Shown piece by piece: positions 47,058 through 56,921 of a DNA stretch of 64,000 nucleotides. Numbering within the stretch: the first letter of the stretch is position 1; each line of letters opens with the position of its first letter. The stretch lies in NCBI RefSeq assembly GCF_048544455.1, contig NC_133536.1, positions 22,880,152 through 22,944,151 on the forward strand. The letters run 5' to 3'. A model generated the notes under the pieces. The model was not told where the DNA came from and did not search any database. It saw only the letters and a list, made by a program, of their open reading frames with translations. The DNA comes from Silene latifolia. Taxonomy: Eukaryota > Streptophyta > Magnoliopsida > Caryophyllales > Caryophyllaceae. The position numbers and the translations under genes were made by a program.

Positions 47058-47608
47058 TCGACGTCTGTCTACTGGAAATCCGCAAAAAAAAGGTTTTAAA
47101 GACGGTTTTAGAAATCGGTTTTAATGGTGTTTTCGACATAAACCTTACAATAATGATACAATAATTAAAATACAATAAATAAAAGAGAGATTAATACACC
47201 CTCAGACTTACATGTTGACGGAACGAGAAGAACTAAGAAGATCGATTAGTGATGCTCGACGCGAATGCAAGGAAAGAGTGCCCTCGTAAGAGGAAAACGA
47301 TTAAACAAGTTGATTAATTAGATTGATTGAGTGTAGTGGTCAAATTGGTCGGTCATGCAACGGAGAGGCTGGTACCCGGAAAGATCCGAGCTTACGTGGT
47401 CGGAAGTCCAAGCACGTAGGCGCCAATTAGTAAGAACGAAGTCTAGAATGCAAAGGGAGAAGAGAAGGGCGGACACTCGCGTGAGAAATATGAGGAACGA
47501 AAGCTCCTATTTATACTAATCACGTGAAGGAATAGGGTTTCGGAGACTCTTTGGAAGTGAATCTCGGAAAGATATAAAAAGATACGTAAATCATGCAAAG
47601 AAGGGCCT

Positions 47609-47670
47609 GGGAAGAGGCGCGGCGACCGCATCGTCTCTTGGAAGAGGCGCAGACTGCTGCGTCTATTCCC
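47609..47670. repeat. Palindrome pair c, right LTR copy
   Basis: The same position as 27405-27469 but clearly different inside both hairpins, while flanks are nearly identical. Confidence 0.8.
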
Positions 47671-48072
47671 AGGAGGTTTCCTCCTGCTTAAGAAAGATTT
47701 CCGCGTTTGAGTTATGGTAGGACGGAAATAATTCGATTATCTTTTGAATATTACGGGATATTATTTGCCAAAAGATAAAATTTGAGAAATATGGAATAGA
47801 AATATCCGGAACATTCCGAACATTCGACTCGGATTTAACAAATATCGAGAAAATGGAGACGGTTTTTGACCCGGACTCCGAATGTACTCTAATTACTGCC
47901 AAAACGACCGTATCGGCACGTAGACGACAACTAAGAGGTTGACATTAATGTTTGAGCAATCACTTGACGATAATCTTACGAACTGTCACAAATCGTTCCG
48001 TGTATCAAACATGCGGCCCAATCATCACCGGGTGGTTTGCGAGGGGTGCAGAAACGAGGTGTCTACAGCGGT

Positions 48073-48700
48073 CGTCACCAGACTCACCCGGCGTCTCGGA
48101 TAGCTTTAGCTGTTCGGGGGCCAATTATTGAGCCTTCTCTCCCTGCCATCTTTTGGCGCTTCAAATCCCAAGTCTGTAACCTTTTGTTTTTTTTGTTTCC
48201 TAGCTTTTTGTAAAGCTTTGGTAGGTAGAGTTTAGGCTATCCTTATGGGGACGGCCGTCGTCTGTACTCTCCTTGCAATCATTTTCAATAAAGTTTTATC
48301 TTTTCGGTCCTCGGCTTGGCCGGGACTTTGATTACGAACCTTTACTTATTTTCTTGCGTTATTAATCGAGTGCCTTCGTTTTTACCGTCGGCATGGCCGA
48401 GTCAGTTAGAATGCATATCTCAACTGCGTAACGTCTTTATCACTTCTTTTAGCGTACCGGTCATTGTGTCCCCGTCGCTCTCGGCTAAGGCCCAGGTAAT
48501 CGGGGTTATGGCTCGATAGCAATTCTTCTAGCGTATCGGTCATTGTATCCCCGTCGCTCTCGGCTAAGGCCGAGGTAATCGGGGTTATGGCTCGATAGCA
48601 ATTCTTCTCTTTGAGTGCCCGCCTGGTGGCAATTTTGTGGAGGGGACAAACACTCTGATGGAAAACTTGGGTAATTCATTTGCTTGTTATGATCGTGCGT
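48073..48700 (+). repeat. 3' region of element 2 with short tandem repeats
   Basis: After the duplicated GCGGT the untranslated end of the antisense gene resumes. Two copies of a unit of about 77 bp follow (about 48460-48603), with CCCCGTCGCTCTCGGCTAAG and GGTAATCGGGGTTATGGCTC. This is the equivalent site of the long arrays in elements 1 and 4. Confidence 0.75.
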
Positions 48701-48729
48701 TGGGGTGTCCACAAGGGGTTGGACACCTC

Positions 48730-51700
48730 CGCCGCTATACAAAGTATTTCCTTAAGTTATCGGTGTTCCAATGGCTCATCAAAGGCACACCTCCCATGTC
48801 TGTCAGCCGGTATGTGCCCGGCCTCATCTCTTCAACCACCTTGTAGGGACCCTCCCAGTTGGCCGTCAGTTTACCATGAATATTTCCTTTGTTGGTGGCA
48901 GCCGACTTCCTTAGGACTAGGTCTCCCACTTTTAGGTCCCTTTTGTGGACTCTTCGGTTGTAGGCTCTTTTCATCCGGTTTTGATATACTGCCAAGTTGA
49001 GGCGTCTTTGTATCTCGGCTTTCTTCGACCAGGTCTAAGGAAGCTCTCGGCCTTCCTCGTTTTCAACTCGGGTTAAAGGTAGCCGTTCGAATGTTGGCAC
49101 CGTCGCTTCAATTGGTAGGATCGCCGGAACCGTAGACTAAGTGGAAGGGGGTGTACCACTGTTGCTTCTTTCTCCGTGGTCCGGCGGGACCACGGGGACA
49201 CCGGGTAGTTCATCCGCCCACCTTCCCTTAAGGTCTTCAACTGTCTTCTTCAAACCGTTGAGGATTGTTTTGTTAGCCGCCTCCGCCCTTTGCCCGTTGC
49301 TCGTGGGTGGCGGACGGAGGAGTACGCAAACTTGATGCCAAGCTCTTCTAACCAGCTTCATTATCGTCGCTCCAAAACTCTCGGCCGTGGTCAAATACCA
49401 TAACTTGGGGTAATCCGGCGAGTTATAACATTTTCCCAGATTACCTTTCGACGGCCGCTGTGGTCTTCGCCGGTGATCTGCTACGACTTCAACCCATTTG
49501 GTGAAGTAATCAACGGTGACGATCAAGAACTTCCTTCCTCCGGAGGCCGTTGGGAACGGCCCTAGCATGTCCATCCCCCACTGTGCGAAAGGAAGGGGAC
49601 TAAGCACCGGTTGTAGGTCTCGGAGGGAGCGTGTATCACCGGGGCATGCATCGACGGTTCGTGCACTTCTTGGTCTTTGTTCGGAATCTTGAAGCATGGT
49701 GGGCCGAAGTAGCCAGGCTCGGAGAGCTTTGTGGGCTAGTGTTCTTGCCCCCATGTGGTGTCCACAAATGCCTTCATGAATCTCTGTCGATGCTCGATTC
49801 TGCGTCGGTGGACCGACACACTTCAAGAGTGGTCTTATTACGGATCTTCCGTACGCCTCCCCTTCGAACACCAAGTACCTGAGGCGATCCTTTTATTTTG
49901 GCCGAGGGATTGCGGTCCTCCCAATTCACCCGTGAGTTTGTATTTCATTATCGGAGTCATCCACGTTGTCTCGGTCTCTATGTTGCCCACCATGCCGACG
50001 GTCTCGGTGATGCTCTTCGCATTCACGATATCTACCAAAGACGGTTCGGTGACATTCTTGATGGTTGAGCTTGCAAGTTTGGAGAGAGCGTCGGCCCGGT
50101 TGTTCTCGGATCTGGGAACGCATTGGATTTGGAAAGATTTCAATTTCGCTATGTCGGCCTTTACCCTCTCTAGGTACCTTATCATTCCGTCGTCCCGAGC
50201 CTCAAACTCCCCTCGATTTGGTTAGTAACCAACGGTGAGTCATCTTGACAATGTGTTCTGCTCCGGCAGCCCTAGCTAGCTCGACTCCGGTTATCACCGC
50301 CTCGTATTCGGATTCGTTGTTCGAGGCCGAGAAGGTGAATTTCAAGGCGTACTCAAACTCGTCCCCGTTTGGGCTGATGATAAGGATGCCGCTCCGAGCT
50401 TTGTTCGTCGTGGAGGAGCCGTCGGTGTAAACCTCCCATATGCCTGGGTTTGGCTCTTCTTGATATGTGCATTCGGCCAAGAAATCTGCAAGTGCTTGCC
50501 CCTTTATCGAAGGCCTTGGTTTGTCTTGAATGCCGAAACCGGAGAGTTCCACGCCCATTTGATGAGCCTGCCGGATTGTTCGAATTTTTCCAAAGCTTTC
50601 TCCAATGGCTGATCGGTTAGGACCGTCACGGGGTGTGCGTCGAAGTAGGGTTTTAGTTTCCTCGTGGCAACGACGACGGCGAAGGCTGCCTTTTCAATTA
50701 GTGGGTAATTTCTCTCGGCGGCAACAGTGTATGGTGACAAAGTAGATTGGGTGTTCTTGTTTGTCTTCTTTCCGATGATCACGGCAGACCGACCGTGGCC
50801 GAGGTAATCGCTATGTGTAGGTATAGCGTCTCCCCGATGTCGGCACAGACGAGTTGGGAGAGTCTGAAGATGAGCTTTCGGTTGCTTGAAAGCCGTGCTC
50901 TGTTCCTCCCCCCACCAAGTCTTTATTCCCCTTCAACACTTTGAAGAATGGGGTGCTCTTGTCGGTTGACCGAGAGATGAAACGGGCGAGAGCCGCCATT
51001 CTCCCGTCGGCATCATAACCTCTTTTCGATTCCTTGGTTCCGGCAGTCTAGGATTGCTTGGATTTTGTCTCGTATTTGCATCGATGCCTCTGCACCGACA
51101 AGTTACACCGAGGAATTTACCTGCCCGGACACCGAAGTTGCATTTCATTGGGTTGAGCTTCATTTTGTATTTCCTTAGTGAACAAAATGTTTCGTGTAAA
51201 TCGGCCAGGTGCTCGCTGTCAGACTTGCTTTTCACAATAGCATCGTCGACGTAAGCCTCAATGTTTCGCCCTTTTGATTTTGGAACACTTTGTCCACCGA
51301 TCTTGTATACGTTGCGCGGCGTTTTTTTCAAACCAAACGGCATCATTTTGTACATGTATGTGCCGTTAACGGTGATGAATGCGCATTTAGGCATGTCCTC
51401 CTCCGCCATGAATACCTGGTGATACCCCGAGAAGGCGTCTAGCGGGCTCGGCATGGTGTAGCTGCCGTGGCGTCGATTAAGCTATCTATTCGAGGCAAAG
51501 GATAACAATCTTTGGGGCATGCTTTATTAAGATTGGTAAAATCTACACACATTCTCCATGCTCCCGATGATTTCCTTACCATCACAACATTGGCTAGCCA
51601 CTCAGGATAAGTGCAAGGCATAATAAAACCCGCCGTAAGTAGTTTATCTACCTCGGCTTTGATGGCCTCATCTTTCTCGACTGAGGAGTTCCTCATCCTT

Positions 51701-51920
51701 TGCTTGACGGGGCGAGCGGTGGGAAGTACGTTTAGCTTGTGAGTAATTACCTCCCGGCTCACGCCCGGCATCTCGGCCGCTGAGTAGGCGAAGACGTCCT
51801 TATTTTTCCTTAGCAGGTCCAGGAGTTCGGCCCTGAATTTTGGTTCCACGTTGACACCGACGGTTACGGTGCGGCCTGGATCAATCTCCACCTCCTCTGT
51901 CTCTGCTCCTTCAACCATGC
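48730..51920 (-). pseudogene. pol of element 2: RT, RNase H, integrase
   Basis: Reading the minus strand downward: reverse transcriptase (WRMCVDFTNLNKACPKDCYP near 51550, KMMPFGLKK near 51330, AYVDDAIVKS near 51240); RNase H connection (LTDQPLEKAL near 50610); plant-type RNase H (EVYTDGSSTT near 50430, NNESEYEAVITG near 50310); and integrase (GMDMLGPFPTASGGRKFLIV near 49560). The C-terminal integrase end (VGDLVL...WEGPYKV) is near 48870. It is a Tat-type arrangement with many interruptions and is clearly not functional. Confidence 0.85.
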
Positions 51921-51925
51921 TGATG

Positions 51926-52282
51926 GTTCGGTCTTTCTCGGACCTGGGGGTGTGCTGTATCTGGAAGGATTTTAATTTTGAAGCGCCGGCTCTCACCCTC
52001 TCTAGATACCTTGTCGTCCTATGGTCCCGAGCCTTGTACTCTCCTTTGATCTGGTTGGCCAATAAGAGCGAATCTGTTTTCACCACGACATGCTTCGCCC
52101 CGGCGGTTCTGGCTAGCTTAACTCCGGTTATCACTGCCTCGTACTCGGATTCGTTGTTTGAGACCAAGGATGTAAGCTTCAAGGCGTGCTCAAACACGTC
52201 TCCGTTCGGGCTAAAAATAACGATGCTGGCTTTCGAGCTATCCGTCGTGGAAGGGCCGTTAGTGTGTATCTCCCATACGCCG
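51926..52282 (-). other. Extra RNase H-like domain between protease and RT, element 2
   Basis: In the same open frame as protease and the start of reverse transcriptase lies a complete-length plant-type RNase H fold pattern: 'GVWEIHTNG', 'NNESEYEAVITGVKLAR', 'KTDSLLLANQ' and 'YLERVRAGASKLKSFQI'. It is similar but not identical to the RNase H in the usual place (about 49840-50450). Tat elements normally have the second RNase H after reverse transcriptase, so this one is out of place, a duplication or a recombination product. Confidence 0.7.
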
Positions 52283-54449
52283 TGGTCCTTCTCGTTCTTC
52301 GAGACGAGTTTATGTGCTTCCCCCCGGTCCGAGATGTATATCAATGTCAGGGCCCGGATGGATATCACAGCGTCGATTTCGCTCAAAGTGACCCGACCTA
52401 TGAGAACGTTGTAGGCAGACGTGCCGTCGATGACTACGAATTCGGACATAACATTCTTGGCTGCACCTCCCCCGCCGAACCTTACCGGCAATCTGACTGA
52501 CCCCAGGGGTACCAGACCGACCCCAGAAAAGCTGTACAACGGGTTGGTGCAGGGGCTCAATACCTCAACCCTCAGACCGAGGCTGAGAAAGCATTCTCTG
52601 TATATAACGTTCGTGTAGGCGCCTGTGTCAATCAGGCACCTCTTCACCAAGTGGTTGGCTATGTCCAGGTGGACTGTAAGTGGGTCGCTGTGAAGAGCGA
52701 TGACTCCCTCGTAGTCCTCCTTCCCGATGGTCATATCGGGGATGTTGGGAGCGGGGGTGGCTGTGTTGGGCACAAAGTTGATGGCCTGATATGGTTCATC
52801 CAGGTGCCGTTTGTGCCCATGAGCGGACCCATCGTTCCCGTTGCCCCTGATGACAACATGGATTACTCCTACCCGTTCAAAGACGGACTTGCTATTTGAC
52901 CCGCCGACATCCAGTTTTTGGCCTCCGGCAACATATTTGTCGAGGCTCCCCTTTCGGATCAGTTCTTCAATGACATTCTTCAGATGCCGGCAGTCGTTGG
53001 TTAGGTGTCCGGTGTGGCCGTGGTACTCACAGTACTGGCTCGTGTCACCGTCACTCCTCGGCCTAGGGGGTCTTTCCCACTTCTGGCCCTCGTTCTTGCT
53101 CAACGCGAAGACCTCGGCGGCCGATACGACTAGGGGGGTGTGATCATCGTACCGTTTTTTGTAGTATGTTCCCGAGTTCCCCGGCATCCGCCGAGTTCAT
53201 TTCTGGCGACTTGTCCGACCGTGACCTATTATTCTCACGACGTCTTTCATCGGACCGTGACCCGTTGTTGTCACGGCGTCTTTCATTCGGGTTGTCCTCC
53301 CGGCGGCTCTTCTTTTCGAGTGCTCGGCCTCGGCGGGGCCTACCCGTCTTGTGATAGTCTTCTACCTTGATGGCCTGGTCGGCCATCCTCCCAGCGGCAT
53401 CCAAGCTCAGGCCTCCGCACTTGATGAGCTCATTTTTTAAGTCTCCCCTTAGGAGGCCCTTCATCAACGCGAAGGCCGCCAGTTCGGGATTAATTTCTCG
53501 AATCTGCTGGACCTTTCCATCGAACCTCTTCACGTAGCTTCGTAGAGACTCGCCCCCCTCCTGTTTGATAGTTAGGAGGTCCGATGTCTCCACGGCCCTT
53601 CTCTTGTTGCAAGAGTCTTTGGGAGAAAGGCGTCTCTTAGGTCGGCGTAATAGTATACCGAGCCGTCGGGAAGCCCTTTGTACCAACTTTGAGCCATCCC
53701 ATGCAAAGTTGTTGGGAAAACTCGGCACCAGACCTCATCGGGCTACTCCCATACCGACATGTAAGACTCGAAAGCCTCTGCGTGGTCGGCTGGATCACTA
53801 TCTCCTTTGTATGATAGGGGTGGCAACTTGAGCTTAGTTGGCACCGGACTTCTAGGACGTGGCGTTGAGGGGTCATCGACCACGTGTCGAACGACACGCG
53901 GCGATCGGCTCCTCGCATTCCTAATCCGGCTCCTCTCCTCGTAGCGGGAAGGACTCCTTCTTCGACTCGGACTTCTTCTCCAACTCTGCCGAGTCGGACT
54001 CCTCCGCTCCTTTGGGGTAAGCCTCGTTCGTCTTTGCGGGGGGACGCTGTCCTCCCATGAGCGCGGGAAGGACTTAGGTCTACCACGCCCACTTTGGGCT
54101 CCCAGCGACTTGACCGGGTCGGCTTCTCCTAGTGCTCCGTTCAAATTTCTCGAGTCACATTTTGGGCCCTGGTCTCTTGGGCGGTTTCCGCCGCTCTTGT
54201 CGGCGTGACAGTGTGAGCGGGCGTATTACTAATTAGGTCCAGGACCATTTTCGCTTTTGCTATGTCAACCACATGTCCCATGATGGTGACACTGTTGGCG
54301 AAGCGTGGCGTGTCCGGTATTATTGGCATCCCGAACTCCGGTTGGATTACTCCGCCGGTGGAGGGCTGCACGACTCCAGAATTGTTGAAGGTATCATCTT
54401 GGTAGAATGGGGTTTCGTCGGTCACGACTGCGTCTTGTTGTTTCGACAT
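52283..54449 (-). pseudogene. gag and protease of element 2
   Basis: It starts at the ATG ending at 54449 and matches element 1's gag closely: N-terminal MSKQQDAVVTDET, the gag block (about 53850-53380), zinc knuckle CEYHGHTGHLTNDC (near 53030) and protease DTGAYTN (near 52630), then SAYNVLIGRVTLSE. There are several interruptions in the gag part. Confidence 0.8.
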
Positions 54450-54526
54450 CTTCTTAGCTTTTTGGGTGGGTTTTTGTTGTTTTTTTTTGTTTGGGAATGA
54501 ATGTGACTAGCTTCTAGTAGCGATTC

Positions 54527-54542
54527 CCCACAGACGGCGCCA
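54527..54542 (-). other. Primer-binding site, element 2
   Basis: TGGCGCCGTCTGTGGG on the minus strand, 2 bp from the LTR, as in elements 1 and 4. Confidence 0.7.
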
Positions 54543-54544
54543 AT

Positions 54545-55140
54545 TGTTCCGGGCGTAATTCCAGAGCAGATATTTGTTACCACCCGTTGCTTGTAGAATG
54601 ACGTCCTTGGTTGAATCCTTCTTATCTTTATCGTTCCTCTCGGCCTCTCCTGCAACAATGAACGAACTGAGGGCTTGGCTTTGTGCCAAGCGTACTCACT
54701 CCGACGCTCAAGTCAGTAACTTAGGGGATAAGTTGTTCCTTGGCTAAATGTATATTGTAGAGAGATAAGGAAGATTATACCAGATGAATAGTGTTTCTTA
54801 GGTTAAGTTGTGGATCCTTTCCTCAATGAAGGTTGAGGAGTATTTATAGGCTTTCACCTTTTGTCACGTAGTGGCCAAGTGGCTAGCAGGTGAAAAGACT
54901 GATCTACCCCTCGGCCGAGGGACCTATGGCAGGCCGGCGGGCCCTGTTGACTCGCCGCCGAGGGGTCTTGGATGTGAGTACGCGGGTATGTGCCCCGGCC
55001 GGCAAGTTGCCATGCCGAGACCCAGTGACGACAGATGGGGCCGCATCGGCTAGGGTCGCCTAAGCCGTTGACTTGCTGTGGATATCTTTGACCTTGCTCA
55101 ATATGTTGACTTGGTCAGCGGTGCAGAATATGCCCCATCA
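54545..55140 (-). repeat. Element 2 right LTR (5' LTR)
   Basis: 596 bp, followed by AAATT. It differs from the left LTR by a few substitutions, a 9-bp copy-number difference at the GTGGCCAA word and a small changed patch near 55028-55065. Confidence 0.93.
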
Positions 55141-55145
55141 AAATT

Positions 55146-56660
55146 AATAAATAGTTGACCATGAAGAGTTAAGAACGATTAACACCTAAGAGGGGGAGGG
55201 GGTGAATTATGTGTACTTTTAAAAATGTTGTCTTTGACTTGGTTATTTGATAACACAGGTAAGAACTATTAAGCACAATACTTGAGAAACTTAATCGAAT
55301 TTAAGTTCACAAGAAATACAACAGGTCTATGTCACAGTGTGATTGACTGTGACATAGAGCATATAGCAAGATTAAAACGAAATAAGTAATGATAAATGAA
55401 TCGTAAAATTAAATAGACAAACAAGACGATATTTAAAAAATGGTTCAACCTCTACTCCGAGGCCTACGTCCAACCGTTATTTTATTGCTTGTTTATAAAT
55501 TTACTCACACTACTAAACCCCTTACAATGAAAATAACCCGCCAACCAACCCCGGTTGCAACTCAAACTTAAAGCTACTCCGCTCCAAGAGTTTATAAGTT
55601 CTATCTCACAGGTTTACAGAGTCAGAATCTCAGTGGTTCACTTAAGAACATGGAGATTACAATTAAGACTTAAACACGAGATCATGGAACAAACTCATAT
55701 GTCACAGTGCAGCGTACTGTTACATGGAGACATTTCAGCACTTTTGAAAACAATTGAATACTTTAAGACTTAAAACGTTTTTGCAAATACTTAAAAAAAA
55801 CAAAGCTTTTGACTCAGAAATGATTTGCAAAATACTCAAAATGTTCTTCAAAGTCTTGGTCATAAATGAGAATTGAGATGGCTATTTATAGAAGAAGAGG
55901 TGTGTGAAGGAAAGATCCTAAAAGCACTTCTTCACTCTATTATCCAAAAGTAATAAGATTTATTCTCATTAAGGAAATGCTTATAGAGAACAATCAGTTT
56001 GCAAGGCTCAAGAAATATTCATTTTGAATGCATGGAGTGTTCTCTATAATTTTTTATGGGAACTCTCATTTTTGCTAAAAGTAGAAAAAGGAGAAGACCC
56101 ATTTTTGGAATTAAAATCGACTTGTAAGAACAAGATTGGTATCTTTTGAATCAACTAGAAAGCATATTCTTTTTGTGCTTCAGATTTATAAAACCCTATC
56201 TTTTGAAAACAAGAAGTCTTATGGAAGTTTAAGCTTTGCATTTTTTCGAAATTTATTTCCTTTGAAAATTTCTCCATACGTTGTAACAGAAACCACAGTA
56301 CGTTGCACTGTTGCATGGTTTTACTATCACTTGACAAATTGAGAATGTTACACTAACTCATTTACAACATTTGACTTAGGCTAGGGATATTCTTCATCAT
56401 GATCATTCTTGCATCATCTTGAGGAGTAATTGTAAGCTTCAAATGCTATTAACAATAACTAAGAAGCAAACCATTAAATGATAAAGAAACTTGGCATCAT
56501 CAACCAAGTGTGGTCTAACAGACCAAAAAATGATCCAAACCGACCGAAATAACCCGAACCCAAACCAATTGACCCGTTTGCCAATCTAGGTGAGCGGATA
56601 TGAGATGAGTATGATACAAAATCAACTCTGCGTCTCTGCCCCATCACCAATGACGGGTGC
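55146..56660. other. Intergenic DNA with hairpins, unclassified repeat
   Basis: A CCTAAGAGGGGGAGGGGGTG motif at about 55184 starts a sequence type common as a dispersed repeat in plants. A perfect 12-bp hairpin (CTATGTCACAGT, 7-base loop) lies at 55327-55357. Related imperfect hairpins lie near 55698-55724 and 56289-56316. The stretch at 56515-56600 has CCGAACCC/ACCCG words like decayed hAT pieces. No gene is supported. Confidence 0.45.
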
Positions 56661-56921
56661 ACTATTGTACCATGTCCGTCACACCACCCGCGAAAGCTCT
56701 ATCTATATCCGTTTCAATTAGGGCAGGTGCGATGCAAAACTCACTTTATATCCGTTTCATTGACATCCGTACTTGTGTTGTGTGTGATCCAACCCTCCAA
56801 TCTACTTTCTCACTGTCGTTCACTTCTAGTGAAGAGTTCGAATCCAACACCGGAAATCAGATCTTTGCCTTCATCTTCCATCTCCCAAATACTCTGATGT
56901 TTACCACAAATCAAACCCAAA

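Larger units (their letters stand above)
25461..48067 (-). mobile_element. Element 3: Ogre-like (Tat) LTR element with two antisense genes
   Basis: GCGGT flanks both sides (25456-25460 and 48068-48072), and the LTRs are 2.4 kb. Subtracting nested element 4, it is about 19.4 kb, a size typical of Ogre-type elements. Minus-strand order: 5' LTR, primer-binding site TGGCGACTCCGCTGGGGA, leader, gag, protease, reverse transcriptase, RNase H, integrase. Two plus-strand genes and a repeat-rich 3' region follow, then the 3' LTR. Outside the palindromic boxes the LTRs differ at only a handful of sites, so insertion is recent. There are about four or five interruptions in pol; gag is open over its full length. 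Confidence 0.92.
42418..48067 (-). repeat. Element 3 right LTR (5' LTR), interrupted by element 4
   Basis: 42418-43499 plus 46726-48067 make about 2424 bp without element 4 and its duplicated ATATC. It matches 25461-27865 nearly throughout and ends TCTACA on the plus strand. Palindrome pairs lie at 43148-43213, 46998-47057 and 47609-47670. Confidence 0.92.
21697..55140 (-). mobile_element. Element 2: Retand-like (Tat) LTR element, split by element 3
   Basis: LTRs at 21697-22297 and 54545-55140 are flanked by AAATT on both outer sides (21692-21696 and 55141-55145). Without the nested insertion (25461-48072) the element is about 10.8 kb. Its order on the minus strand is 5' LTR, primer-binding site, gag, protease, an RNase H-like insert, reverse transcriptase, RNase H, integrase, short repeats, plus-strand antisense gene, 3' LTR. 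The LTRs differ by several substitutions and small length changes (roughly 1%), making it older than elements 1 and 4. It is broken in many places, perhaps ten, but represents the fuller relative of elements 1 and 4. Confidence 0.92.

Noticed and set aside
1105-55140. Reading the outer Retand-type LTRs (1105 and 55140) as one giant element
   Set aside because: Target duplications pair 1105 with 8976 (ATGAC) and 21697 with 55140 (AAATT), and the LTR sequences differ accordingly.
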